Below, piece after piece: positions 22,681-33,711 of a stretch of 64,000 bases of DNA. The notes below the pieces were generated by a model. It had not been told where the DNA came from, made no database searches, and saw only the letters and a program-made list of their open reading frames with translations. The stretch spans positions 19,969,260-20,033,259 of the forward strand of contig CM042087.1 in the NCBI GenBank assembly GCA_023512835.1, in the 5' to 3' direction. The first letter of the stretch is position 1. Every line of letters starts with the position of its first letter. A program made the translations under genes and the position numbers. This DNA comes from Taxillus chinensis (taxonomy: Eukaryota > Streptophyta > Magnoliopsida > Santalales > Loranthaceae).

Positions 22681-23930
22681 TGATCAACCCACAACATTAC
22701 CCTTGCCCGGGGTATAGGCAAAGTAAAATCAAAGGTCGCAAATACTCCACCCATCTCCTTTGCCTCAAATTCAAGTCCTTCGAGTAAAGATGTCTGAAGG
22801 CTCTTGTGATTCGAGAACACCACAAACTTTTCCCCCCAAGAGGTAGTGTGCCAACTCTTCGGGGCGAAGATGAGTACTAACTCAAGGTCATGAGTAGGTT
22901 ATTTTTCGCTCATGAGGCTTCAGTGCCTTGACCCATAAGCTACCACACCGTGCCCTGCATAAGCACACACCCCAAACCAACCCTGGACGCATCACAAACA
23001 CCTCATCGAATATCCTCCCTAGGCAACCTCAACACAGGTGCGGTGGTCAAACGGGTTTTTGAGAGTCTCAAACGCCGCCGGCACTTGTCCGTCCAATCAA
23101 ACTTCACGCCCTTCCGAGTCAACGTCATAGGCGCGCCAAACGGGAGAACCCCTACAAAACGACGATAGTACCCCGCCAAGCCAAGAAAACTACGGATCTC
23201 AACGTTGGTTGGCCTTGCCCACGATGCCACGGCCTCAATCTTGGTGGGTCCACCTAACTCCCTCGGTGACACCACATGGCCAAGAAAGTGAACCTCCTGC
23301 AGCCCAAAACTCACACTTGCTAAACTTAGCAAACCGTGCTGGTCCTCAAGGTTTGCAACATGTTGCCAAGTGCTCCACGTGCTCCCTCTCGGTCTTGGAA
23401 TACACCAAGATGTCGTCGATAAACACCACCACGAACAGTCTAAGTATGGGGCAAAGACCTGGTTCATCAAATGCATGAACACTCTGGTGCATTAGTGAGC
23501 CCGAAAGGCATCACTACCCACTCATAATGCCCATAGCACCGAAAGCCGTCTTAGGGATGTCCTCCTCCCCAACCCCGAGCGGTGATACCCCGACCGGTAA
23601 ATCTATCTTGGAAAACCAGGGCCCCACTCAATTGGTCAAACAGGTCATCTATCCGAGGCAACGGGTACTTGTTCTTCACGATCACCGAATTGACTTCCGT
23701 GGTCGATGCGAGAGACGAAGCGTGCCATCGGCCTTCTTAGCAAAGAGCACGGAGCACCCCAAGGTGAGGTACTTGGTCGATATACCCCGGCCCACCAACT
23801 CCTCGATTTGCCTCCGAAGCCTCCTCGCCTCGGCCGGCCCCATACGATACGTTACTTGGGAAATTGGATGTCCCGGCACCAACTCGATGGTGAACTCCAC
23901 TCCTCTTGGGTGGCAAACTCCTCACTGCTC
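22681..23930 (-). pseudogene. Reverse transcriptase and RNase H of Gypsy-2, broken
   Basis: On the minus strand RT runs from about 23,930 (PPKRS...HRVGAG region) through [13 protein letters not shown] (about 23,480) and [15 protein letters not shown] (about 23,300) to LPREDIR (about 23,005). The catalytic FIDD block near 23,430 is frameshifted. RNase H remnants (SDHKSL-like, EYLRTFDF-like) lie at 22,870-22,720. It is the same arrangement as Gypsy-1. Confidence 0.85.
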
Positions 23931-24420
23931 AGAAAACATCCCTAAATTGGTCCACAAACGGGCCACACCCTCTTTCCACCTTACCCTCCTCAGGAAAGGT
24001 CGGGGCTGCCAACCCGTGGGTAATGGCACCCCTTGGTCCAACACGGCCCGCCCGACTAGCCTCACAATCCCACTCCTGGCAGGTGCAAGAGGTCCCTCGG
24101 GGTGTACAAAGGACACATGCCGCCGATAACAATCTATCTTGGCCTGGAAAGCCATAAGCCAATCCATACCCAAGATCAGGTCAAACGCCCTCAAAGGCAT
24201 ACATGCAAGTCAAAAGCAGCCACCTCTCCCATGGTTAACACAAAAGGTCACGACACACTCGTCGTACCCTATCATGCCTCCCACGGAGACTCCACAACTA
24301 GGGCCTCGCGGCTCACAAAGCTAACCCCAAACTATCTATCACAGCTCAAGAACAAACGAACACGATGCACCCGTATCGAAAAGAACGGCTAAGGTACGGG
24401 AGATCGAGGGTACCTCTAAC
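23931..24420 (-). pseudogene. Protease of Gypsy-2, broken
   Basis: The minus strand has the D-T-G-A active site near 24,365-24,376, in the same base context as 3,255-3,269 of Gypsy-1. MPLRAFDLILGMDWLMAFQAKID, the conserved segment after the flap, starts at about 24,200. This copy reads GMDWL, which is degraded in Gypsy-1. Confidence 0.8.
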
Positions 24421-25757
24421 CACCGATGGTCTGTCCACCCTGCTGGTGGGGGTGGTAGCTCGGCCTCCTCTCGTATGTCGCCTCCGGCGCAAACACCCTT
24501 CCTTGGCCCGTGCCACTAGTCGGCTCACTCACCGGACGCCCCCCCCAAGGTTGCCTCCGGCCTCGGTTGTGCCGCTCCGGCCTCCCCCAGTCGGGTCCGA
24601 CCGGATCGGCTCGCCACGACGAGCTGGTCTCTCGGTGCACGAACCGGCATCACTCCTTGTGCTGGATGTCATGCCTCCAACTCCCCGTTGCCACTCCGGC
24701 AAACCGGCTCGATGGCCCTCTCGTCCACATCTATGGCATTTCCGGTCCCTCTTTGGACCTCCTTCCTCAAGTGGCCTTGCTCCCACCAGAACAACCGCCG
24801 GGGAGACCCCCTGCTGGACCGCCCCGTGCCACCGCCAAAGCTAGACCTCCCCGGGTTCGCAAGGTCTGTCCCCTGCTGCGGAAGGAACCGCTATCCCTCT
24901 CCTCCGTCTTGAGCCTCTTGGACCCTGCATCTCGATCAGGCCCACTCTGCCCGGCGCCCCCGATGGGCCGCCTCCCATCGTCAGTTCCTCTCGCCTATAC
25001 GGGCCGTCTCCACGGCCTCAGGATAGGTCTCAAGCGTAATCGCCACCCCCCCCCCTCCCAGGGCGGCCCGAGACCCAAGGTGAACTTGTGGGCCTTCGGG
25101 TCCTCCCTTATCACGGTCTCAGGAGCAAACCTACTCAATCTCCGGAACTCCCGCTCATATTCGGTACCGTCTTGGATCCCGCTTCAAGCCAAATTCTTCC
25201 CTCTTTTGCCATCTCACCGATTAGGGAAGAACTCATCTTGGAAGAGTTGCAAGAACTCCTCCCAAAACATGAGTTGCCGCACGGCTCCCCGTAACACTCG
25301 TCCACCACTCCAAAGCGTCCCCCTCCAGTGCCGGTGCCGTCGCACCTTATCCTCCTCCCGGGCAGGAGAAAGGAGAACACGTGCTCGTCCGCCTCAACCT
25401 TGCTCGGGCCCACGGGATCTTCTCCCCCTTAAATCGCGGAGGTTGTTCCTTTCGGAACCGTGTCACCACGTCATCCTGCGCACGGGTCGGTACACCACCC
25501 AGCGAACTCTCACGCTCACAGGCGGCTCTCCTTGGTGGTGGTGGTGGTGGCACCACCCGCTGTGCGCCATCTCACGCACCTCCTCCCGAACGTCCGGAGT
25601 CCCTCCCGTAGCTCTCGTACCTCCGGCCGAATGCCTTCTTGTAGCTGTGCCGAGTAACAACGCATGCCCCCCAACGGATGGCCCCGCACCCGGACCCTCG
25701 TGGGCGGATGACTCATCGCCCATCGCCCCGACACACGTGTCACTCTCCCGGTGGCAT
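24421..25757 (-). pseudogene. gag: gag of Gypsy-2, broken
   Basis: The start codon is at 25,757-25,755, at the same place as in Gypsy-1. Pieces visible on the minus strand include REVRELREGL (about 25,640), FRKEQPPRFKGEKIP (about 25,470) and the zinc knuckles with CHRCGREGH (about 24,740). A 421-codon open frame on the + strand across this region is a GC-rich shadow, not a gene. Confidence 0.82.
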
Positions 25758-26169
25758 TCTTACTACATGAAGTAAGATTGCAAACGTCAAAACGCGTTTG
25801 ACTACTAACAAGTTGACTACCTCTACCTCATTATCAAGTCAAGCCGTACATGGCATTACACACATTTTAACCATTGCATCAACCAATATTGCACACGTCC
25901 ACATTGTAGTCATACCCAAGGCATTCCAAGAATATTCGTAGACTGTCTCGCATGATCATGTTATGCACATCCTTACATGACAACAAATGCAACTAGTGCC
26001 CTAATGCAATGCATGCAAATCCTACCACAAGACGGACTACCCTAAGTACACCTTGGAGGCTCAAAGAGGACCATGTTGATCAGGCATGTCCCTCCAGGCT
26101 CCTCCAAAGGACTCAAGATAACCAAGTCCGCCCTACCCTAGGCCAACTAGACCATGCTCGATACCATAT
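25758..26169 (-). other. Leader and primer-binding site of Gypsy-2
   Basis: Next to the 5' LTR the minus strand reads ATATGGTATCGAGCATGG (26,169-26,152), identical to the Gypsy-1 site including the missing base. The rest is leader without a gene. Confidence 0.82.
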
Positions 26170-27747
26170 TGTCACGCCCGGATTTCCAACCCGAGGAAAC
26201 CGGTACGTGACTCCCTTTTACCCACACGGAGGGCAAAGGGGAAGGATACAAAACAAGAATTTAACATTTTAAACATCCACAACATTCAAGAAAGTAATAT
26301 TCATTAAAGCAATCAATCCGATTTTATTACAACAAAATCCTTTCCCACCGGGGTTACATCGATTCTCATAATAAAAATAACATAAACAAATTAAATAAAT
26401 AAGGCTCCACCTTGGGGTCCCCCTAGCCCGTAGGTTCTGAAAAGAAAACAACATGGTAGGAGGGGTGACAACCACCTCGTAGGGATCATGTCTCCCAACC
26501 CATCCCATGCACGGTATCTACATGCTGGGTACAAGTCTTTGTGTCGTGATCTAATTATCCCACCGGGATATGGTTACGTGCTTAACAAACAGTCATACAT
26601 GGGCTAAGTACATAAACACTCCCGGGCTTCCACCACCGGGTTTCAAGAACGCCCGGGCTTCCACACCACCGGGTTCCACAAATGATCCGGGCTTCCATAC
26701 CACCGGGTTCCACAAATCAGCCCCGGCTAACCACGGGTGTACAAGCAAACACGCGCCCATGGCCATACAGGCATAACTTCAAACACTAAGTATGCTTAGT
26801 CACACAGAATAACCTCGAACACTTAGCGTCATATATCCACAAGCTACAAACCCGGCCACGGCATTTCCACAAACACATAACATGCCACTAACCTCAAACA
26901 CTTGGCGGCATATACACATAACTATATTCACACAGGCTTTTCATCAAACATATAGCACATAGATCACGAACCACACCAAAATGCCAAGCCAACATTCATA
27001 TAGGAGATCACACCTATATGAATTTACATATATATATATAAACAGATATGACCAGCAGGACCCTAGGACAGGAGGGTTTAGGAAGAACGAACCCCTACCA
27101 TAACGGATCTCCTTGCTCCCGCGCCAAACGCCGTCCTCCCCACGCAAGATGCTCCGCAAAGAACTGAACTCTCCCCCTTTCCCTCTCCCTAGCTCTCTCT
27201 CTCTCCACGACGGCCGCAATGGCCGAAACCCCTAACCCTAGAACAAGGAGTCTCCTCGTCCTTATATAGGCCTCCCACTACCAAAACGACGTAGTTTTGA
27301 TTAAGTGAAACCCAGGATCAAAACGACGTAGTTTGATTACCAAGCTACAACTTTCCGCATCCATACACACCAAAATATTCGAATTTAACATGGTCCTTTG
27401 GAGAAAGTTCCTTAGAATGCCAAAACCAAGGGACCCATGCAAAAATATGCCCGGTTTGCACGTGAATTCCCAATTCCGTGCAACTCCATATGAACTCCAA
27501 ATGCTCTCAAACTTCACCCCAGCCTCCTTGCATCATTTGAAGACAATTACATGCACGTGAATTGGACCCATATCACGTGCACCTCACATACATGTCCGTT
27601 TGGTCCGAAACTCGTGGTAGATGGAGGACATCATTCTAACATCTTTCCTTTTGACGTGAATTCATTGGAGTCCAACTACTGGGTCAAAATCTAGAAAAAC
27701 TCTACTCGGGAGGCAAAAGCGACTAACTCAAGGTACGGGTCCTTACA
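26170..27747 (-). repeat. 5' LTR of Gypsy-2 (1,578 bases)
   Basis: It starts TGTCACGCCC and ends CCTTACA on the + strand. The TATA box is at 27,260-27,268 (minus) with two ACGT modules at 27,281-27,335. The G-box hairpin of the other LTR has lost bases in one arm here (near 27,455-27,480). Confidence 0.93.
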
Positions 27748-28351
27748 TGCTTCAACTCAACCGCATTTAAAGTTATCAGCTCGTGGCGTCCCGATGTAAG
27801 ACAAATTTATTGAGAACCTGAAGAATCTTACACATGGATCATCCGGATATGTGGACGCAACCTTAATTATATTTGGGAACTCACAAAGACACTTATACTC
27901 TTCAAACCCAAAATCTTGAGCTCCACAATCCACAGCAGTAAAGGCAGAGAGATTACCGAGGAATAGTTAGTGCTGAATGCATTCCGGAACTACAAGTTCC
28001 AAGGTTGTCTCTTAGGAATGTTTGTATAAATAGTCATAATTGTATATTTGTGTACAGCGCGTGATTGTGCTTTTGAAAGAAAAGATTAACCCTGTGTATG
28101 CACAAGTGGATTTAATTTTTGGGAGATAGAATTTGGCTAGTGTGTGAGCTTATTTGTAAACAGAGTGTAAGAGAGTCTTGCTTCTATTTTGTTGTATTTA
28201 TCTTGTGATAATAAAACAAAATACTTCCACTATCTGGTTATCTTCCGCAGTGATTCTATCACTTAACTAGATAAGTGTTTGTGTCTTAAGAGAAAGAAAA
28301 GAGTTTCGATAAGAGCTTATTCACCCCCCTCTAGGCTCCAAGGGACCATCA
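27748..28351 (+). repeat. 3' LTR of Copia-1, right part
   Basis: It continues the copia LTR after Gypsy-2. The bases CCGCATTTAAAGTTATCAGC match the reverse of 54,190-54,215 in Copia-2. A TATA box TATAAATAG is at 28,025-28,033. It ends TTATTCACCCCCCTCTAGG...GGGACCATCA at 28,351, as do the other family LTRs. Confidence 0.92.
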
Positions 28352-28566
28352 GCTAGTGTGTGAATCCTTTTGTAAACAGAGTGTAAAAGAGTTTGCTTCT
28401 ATTTTGTTGTATTTATCTTTTGATAATAAAACAAAATACTTCCACTATCTGGTTATCTTCTGCAGTGATTCTTTCACTTAACTAGATAAGTGTTGTGTCA
28501 TAAGAGAATTAAAAAGAGTTTCGAGAAGAGCCTATTCACCCCCCTCTAGGCTCCAAGGGACCATCA
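28352..28566 (+). repeat. Second copy of the copia LTR end, in tandem
   Basis: 215 bases repeat 28,137-28,351 directly after the LTR, again ending CCATCA. The opening GCTAGTGTGTGAATCC is closer to the Copia-2 LTR than to the adjacent Copia-1 LTR. It may be the tail of a separate family member rather than a simple duplication. Confidence 0.8.
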
Positions 28567-29879
28567 CATACCCTACAATGGTAGCAGTTTTTATTAAAAA
28601 AAAAAGAGCAAAAGAAAGAAAAGTAAGAAAAAGCATAACCCTCGTATTGGAGCAGTTCTTAAGATCCCTCATAAAGGTATACCCCACAATTCGGGCAAAA
28701 AAAGAAGAAAAAAACATTTTGTAGCAGGATCCCGCATTGGGATAGTTTTGTAAAGTACCCCTGCATTGGGGCAATTTTAGTAATTTTGTAAAGTGTAGCC
28801 TGAACTACGAGATCAATTCTAGCCTAGAATAGGTTTGAGTCGCTTTATACCCTTTCCTGATAAACCCGTAGCCGAGCCTACATTACGATCCTAATAAAGT
28901 CCTCTCCGATTAAGCAATCAAATTATTTCTCAAATGCTCAAAAAGAAAACAAGGTCATGAATATTCAAGGCGGACTTGATGAAAACCTGCAATGGCATCA
29001 AGGGTAAAATACAAAGCCAGCTACAAGGCAGAAGGAACGAGCAGAAAATAAGGCGGGCTTAGTGAAAACCCAAAAGGGCACTAAGAGCAAAATTCAAAGC
29101 TAAGAAAAGAAGGTCAAACACTCTAGACCCTAGATTAGTCACCATCTTCTCCAATTAAATCATTGAGCATCAAGACTTCGGCAATAAGATATCCTCTCAG
29201 ATCAAACCTCTACACATCAAGTTCAAGATTTGCAAGCATCCATTCTCTAAGCTTCAAAACATCAAGGGTCCAAGACTACCAAACAAGCAGCCAAAATCTC
29301 CAATCAAGTCCCTAAGCCTCAAAGATTTATACAATCAGGCATTCTTTCCAACCTAGCCTCTGAGTACTTAGATCCAAACTGTCAGATAAAATTTCTCATT
29401 TTCATACAAGTTAGCTCAGTCCATTGATATTTCATCATGAAAAAATATCAAACCCTTAAATCCATGCAAGGCCTAGTAGCAGGCTATACCTAGATAGTTC
29501 AAATGAACTTTGGGAATTTCCCCTTCAAAATCTTTTGCCTCTTTCAAGTGATAAAGCAAGTGGTGATTCTACATTGCATAATCATGTTTCAAAAAAAACA
29601 ATTTTTTTATCGTTTTGTGTGTGTTTTTCAAAAATATGCTTATGCCCCAGCTGAGTTTCCCAGGGTATCACTCAGCAAGAATGCCTTGGCCAAGCGAGAA
29701 AACGTCCCCCGACTGAATGAACCTACTCCCCACCTCAAGGAAAAGCTATTGGAAATCAAGCAAGCCTCTCTAGTGACTATTGGTGGTAACTCTGTTCTTT
29801 TTTATCATCATTCGGGTGAATGGTGGGAGAACCGCATCCCCGAAAGCGGTTTTCCCTCAGACGAAATCCGGTGATGACA
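28567..29879 (+). mobile_element. Decayed Tat-like gypsy fragment
   Basis: AAGGCGGACTTGATGAAAAC and GGGTAAAATACAAAGCC near 28,968-29,022, and a second copy at 29,050-29,100, match the 3' untranslated region of Tat-A (reverse of 42,505-42,620). Degenerate CCTGCATTGGGGCAATTTTAG-type repeats lie at 28,570-28,790. It ends GGTGATGACA at 29,879, like the Tat LTR tips. The open frame at 29,503-29,874 (ending SGFPSDEIR) is not recognised and may be chance. Confidence 0.55.
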
Positions 29880-31041
29880 CACGTGCCCAGTGCACGTGAC
29901 AAGTTTGGATACGTGCAAGCTTATACATGCAAAGAACAATATTTCAAGCACTTTTAGTTCTTGCACGTGTGGAAGAATTGCATGCACGTGTCCACTGTTG
30001 GCGTATTTTATGACACGTAGTCAAGGGGAGTTGAAGTGAATAATATTTGAAGCAGCTTTTGTTCTTGCACGTGTTGGGAAATAGGTTTTTATCATTGTCA
30101 ACTTCTTGGACATGTGCGCTCCTTTTTGCTCTAAAACGACACTATTTAGTTTAAGTATGAGCCTGTAATTTTTAATCAAGGTTAGAAAGGGAATTACACT
30201 TATTATGGCTGCATTAGGTTAATTGAGTAAAGGTGTATAAATAGAGGAGGAGGCAGACGACTGAAAAGGGGGGGCGTGGAGAGAGATATCCTAACACAGA
30301 TTTGAAGATCGTTTCTCAAGTTTGGAAAACGGTGGAGCTCAGAGATTTATTTCTTTTTATTTTCTATATAGTATGTTAGTTTTGGTTTATGTAATTTTAT
30401 ATTGTATTATGTCTGGCTAAACTCTCTTTTTTGGGGAGAGATGTTGCCCACTTTGAGCATGTTATGATTTGAAATTGAGTTGCGAGTTTCTTGGATTTTA
30501 ATTTTGATTAAAGTATTATGCTTAGAATGTATTGATTTTATGGATGAATCAATTTATTATTAGCCTTAGTCTGAGGCGGATTCTAGTATTTTAAATTGGG
30601 ATTTTGCAAAGTGGACCAAACTTGTATTTCTCTCAATTGATTGATATCACTTTATTAGAAAATCTTAATTCATATGGATCAAATGGATTTCAGATAGGTT
30701 ATAATTCTCTTTTCATTGACCAAATGGTAAAGAATATGTGATAACCATTAAAAGCAACTTGATTGAAAACTTAATATGTGATAACGTGATGAAATCAAAC
30801 CTCTGGAATTCTTTTATCTGAAGTTTTATCTTAAATTTTGTGTGTGATTTTATTAAGACTAATTTCATTTTAATTCAATTAATTAATTTCCAATGATTTG
30901 ATTTTTCTAGATAAGTAGGCTTAAGTTTTGTTTCAGTGCTTGTCTTCCTATTTTAAATCTATTCTCTATGGAACGATAATTTTGAGGATATTTTACTACT
31001 CTATATTACTTGATTTCTATACTTACAGTAGCACTGCAATT
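29880..31041 (+). other. Unassigned AT-rich segment with promoter-like features
   Basis: Five CACGTG G-boxes lie in the first 200 bases. A TATA box TATAAATAG is at 30,232-30,240, followed by a purine-rich leader. The layout looks like the U3/R part of an LTR, but no partner LTR is in the window. No gene was recognised in the rest. Confidence 0.4.
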
Positions 31042-31143
31042 TTTGTGTCACTTGCAGACCTCTTTATCAAGCCTCTTCCACGTGAAATTTTCACTACCTT
31101 ATTATCCAAGATGGTTGTTAAAGGTGTTTACAGCACCTCTTGA
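31042..31143 (+). pseudogene. C-terminal end of a copia RNase H
   Basis: The residues LADLFIKPLPREIFTTLLSK followed by a stop at 31,141-31,143 match the usual end of copia pol. It is cut off upstream and belongs to a different copia lineage from Copia-1 (compare QLADIFIKPLPDARFSELL). Confidence 0.8.
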
Positions 31144-31680
31144 GGGGGAGTATTAAAGTTTCAAATTTTACTCTACATGCTAACCTTGCCACGTAGACTG
31201 TTTACTTAGAACACTCACACGAGTCACCCAATAAGTTTTCTTAAATTTATAATTTTATACTACTCTTTGCTTTCCTATATAAATATATATCACAATAGAT
31301 TTTCTAAATTACTATGTATATCATTAAAATAATATTTTATATTATTTATTTTATTTAATATAAAATTTTTTATAATTTAATATGAAATAAAAGTGAATAT
31401 TATGGGAAACGTGAACAAGAGGAGTGGAAGAAATTTTTTATATATAATTTAATAATTATAGGGAGTAAATAGTATTTCTTAATGCATTTAGAAATACTGC
31501 ACAAATTCTATAAAAAACGTTAAATATAGAATATATGTTGTGGGGATATTTTTATGATTTTTTAATTTTTTTCTTATAAGAAACAAACTTTTATAAAAAA
31601 AATTGCTACTAATGTTTTTAGTCAATTGCTCCTCGGTTAATTTTTGTTATTTGTTTTTTTTTTTTTAATTCTATTTAATT
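31143..31680 (+). repeat. Polypurine tract and start of an old copia 3' LTR
   Basis: AGGGGGAG at 31,143-31,150 follows the pol stop, and the LTR should start at 31,151 (TATTAAAG, probably from TGTTAAAG). A TATA-like CCTATATAAATA lies near 31,275. The LTR end could not be placed and no gene is seen. The segment leads directly toward the UBX gene in the same direction. Confidence 0.5.
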
Positions 31681-31688
31681 TCGCGGTG

Positions 31689-31698
31689 TATATAAATA
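31689..31698 (+). promoter_or_regulatory. Candidate TATA box of the UBX gene
   Basis: TATATAAATA lies 335 bases before the chosen start codon, with a pyrimidine-rich leader after it (31,720-31,770). It is the best-placed TATA box, but it could belong to the old copia LTR. Confidence 0.4.
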
Positions 31699-32032
31699 AG
31701 TGAAGTAGTTTTGCCTACTTCAATATTATCTCTTTCTCTTCGTCTAACTTTTCTCGTCTCTCTCTTTTGGTCATGTTGAGACATTCAAGACTTCCTCCAA
31801 TTTTTTATAGTACGTTGTCGGCCAAGTACTGCCCCTGGCCGGCGATCTGAGTCGGGCGGGCGTAAATAGCCCCCGCCACTCCAAGTTATTCTGTTAGCAT
31901 TGGATTCGTCGCGAATGACGCACACAAAAGAATAAATATTGCACAGTAAACCTGACAAATTTACAACAAAGCAACCAAAAAAAAATAAAAGAAGAAAAAG
32001 ACTATCAGTGTGCGAGTGCGCGTGAGACAGCG

Positions 32033-33711
32033 ATGAGAAGACTGGGCGAAGCACTGGCCGAGGCCGAGGAAGCTGTTGCCGCCGCCTGCACCGGAATCGT
32101 TCGGCGAATAGTGCGCCTCCCTCACACCGTCTTTGGCGGCGTTTCACGCGCTATCGCTCACGGATCCGCACCAAGAATGCCACTTCCCCATCCCCCGCCT
32201 CCGCCGCCGCTGCATCTACCACTTCCGGCTGCGGCGGCGACATTTTCGGAAGCGTGGGGCGACCAGTTGGACTTCTTGGGCAGCTTGGAGCGGCAGTGCG
32301 GCACCGTGCACCCCGTCTTCTACACCTGCAGCTTCTCGGAGGCGCTGAAGATGGCGGCGGAGGAGGGCAAACTGGCCTTCGTGTACCTCCACGCGCCGGA
32401 GCACCCCTTCACCGCCTCGTTCTGCCGCGAGACGCTCTGCTCGGATGTTGTGGTTCAGTTCCTTGACGCCAACTTCGTCTGCTGGGGAGCGCTGGAGGGA
32501 GCCGCCGATGACCTGGCATCGATGCTTCGCCCGCCTAGCTTTCCTTTCTGCGCCATTGTCGCTCCCGTGCTTGAAGACAGCATAGCTGTGTTACAGCAGG
32601 TGATGTCATTTTGTTTTTAAAGAAAAAAACTTAATATTTATTTTTCATAGAATTTTGGTGCAAACCAATTAAAGTCAAATTTTATAATTAATTGTTTAGG
32701 AGGATTAGATCTTGGCTTGAATTATCCCAGATTTCTCTAGATTCTAGGAATAACAATGCTTGGCTGTTGGTTGTTTTTGTTGTTGGGTGTGTTTTCTTAA
32801 TTTTGGGGTTTGTGTTTTGGGATTTTTACAGATGGAAGGGCCAGTTTCTCCAGCAGAGCTGGTGGAGATTCTGCAGGGGACAGTGGAAGAACAAGGATTG
32901 GCGTTTGACAGTATTGGGGTTAAGGAAGCAGAGGAGAGGAGGAAAAAGCAGCAAGAACAAGAAGCATGCCTGGCAGCAGCCCTAAAATTAGAGAAGGTTT
33001 GTGCTTACTTGATAGTACAAATGCTATGCTTTTTGATCCCATTTCCATTAATTAAGGACTAATTTGGATTGAAGGAAACAATAAAGTGTAGAAAAAAAAG
33101 TCCCGTTAATCCAAAGAAAGAGTCCCCTCAAATTCAAACTAGCCTCGAGGGAAGTGGATTAACACGCACAATTTACTTCACGTCATCTTCATTTACAGGA
33201 TAAGGAAAAGCCCAACAGGTACCCTTTTGCTGGAACAGTTCAAATACCAGTAGAAGCCCCCCAAAATCCCAGGCACATTCATGTAAGACGAGAGTCTAGT
33301 AAATGTAAATCTAACCAGACCACTTTTTCCTCTTCGGGAGAAGCTCAAACCAAGGAAAAGAAGATTGAAGATACCCAGGTAGATTGCTCTAGCGAAACGC
33401 TATTATTGAACAGACGAGAGGCATCTGTATGCTTTGTGCATGAACGTTGTAGTTACAATTTTAACGGTGGATGAATTCTGCAGATTTTAGTAAGGTTCCC
33501 AAATGGGGAAAGAAGGGAGCTAAGCTTCTCCGGCACGGATAAGATCCAGTCCATTTATGAATACGTCGACTCGCTGCAGTTACATGGGCTCGGAGACTAC
33601 CGCCTGATATCCAGCCTTCCCAGGAGAGTTTTTGATGTTGATCAGATAGGCATGAATCTGTTGGATGCTGGCCTCCATCCTAGGGCAAGCCTGTTTATTG
33701 AGCTCCTTTGA
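32033..33711 (+). CDS. UAS- and UBX-domain protein (FAF2/PUX-like), four exons, 379 residues
   Basis: The exons are 32,033-32,599, 32,832-32,996, 33,199-33,378 and 33,484-33,711. All introns have GT-AG ends, all are phase 0, and no stop interrupts the joined frame. Residues 1-45 form a basic amphipathic stretch (GIVRRIVRLPHTVFGGVSRA), then a Pro-rich linker. A UAS thioredoxin-like domain spans about 95-245 (FVYLHAPEHPFTASFCRETL; VSPAELVEILQ). A charged helix (EAEERRKKQQEQEA) bridges to the C-terminal UBX domain, about 305-379 (ILVRFPNGERRELSFSGTDK). UAS-UBX proteins are adaptors that bring ubiquitinated clients to the AAA-ATPase p97/CDC48, often at the ER or lipid droplets. No N-terminal UBA domain is seen. 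The usual FPR loop of UBX reads LPR here. It is the only intact host gene in the window; the exact PUX member is uncertain. Confidence 0.9.

Larger units (their letters stand above)
19322..27747 (-). mobile_element. Gypsy-2: Tekay-type chromovirus inserted in the Copia-1 3' LTR
   Basis: On the + strand it begins TGTCACGCCCGG (19,322) and ends GGGTCCTTACA (27,747), both LTR tips. Its LTR ends, primer-binding site, gag and pol match Gypsy-1, so it is the same family but in the opposite direction. The flanking bases are ATCTT and TGCTT. They agree in three of five positions, as expected of an old five-base duplication. Internal genes are heavily broken by small indels. Confidence 0.93.
8519..28351 (+). 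mobile_element. Copia-1: SIRE-like Ty1/copia element with an extra Ulp1-like gene; 5' end outside window
   Basis: After Gypsy-1 the sequence continues inside a copia gag. Protease, integrase, RT and RNase H follow in Ty1/copia order (integrase before RT). An extra gene lies between pol and the 3' LTR, the position where SIRE-lineage elements keep an additional ORF. The 3' LTR starts TGTTGGACC at 18,521, is interrupted by Gypsy-2, and ends GGGACCATCA at 28,351. The 5' LTR and gag start are left of the window. Confidence 0.92.

Noticed and set aside
24510..25775. 421-codon open frame on the + strand
   Set aside because: It is antisense to the Gypsy-2 gag, is Pro/Arg/Ser-rich low complexity, and has no counterpart in Gypsy-1. 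It results from GC-rich sequence.
29503..29874. 123-codon open frame ending SGFPSDEIR
   Set aside because: It has no recognised domain, lies in a decayed Tat-like fragment and has low-complexity Phe-rich beginnings. It was not called as a gene.
32133..32466. Other + and - frames across exon 1 of the UBX gene
   Set aside because: They are GC-rich shadows. Only the frame from 32,033 continues through all four exons with proper splice sites.
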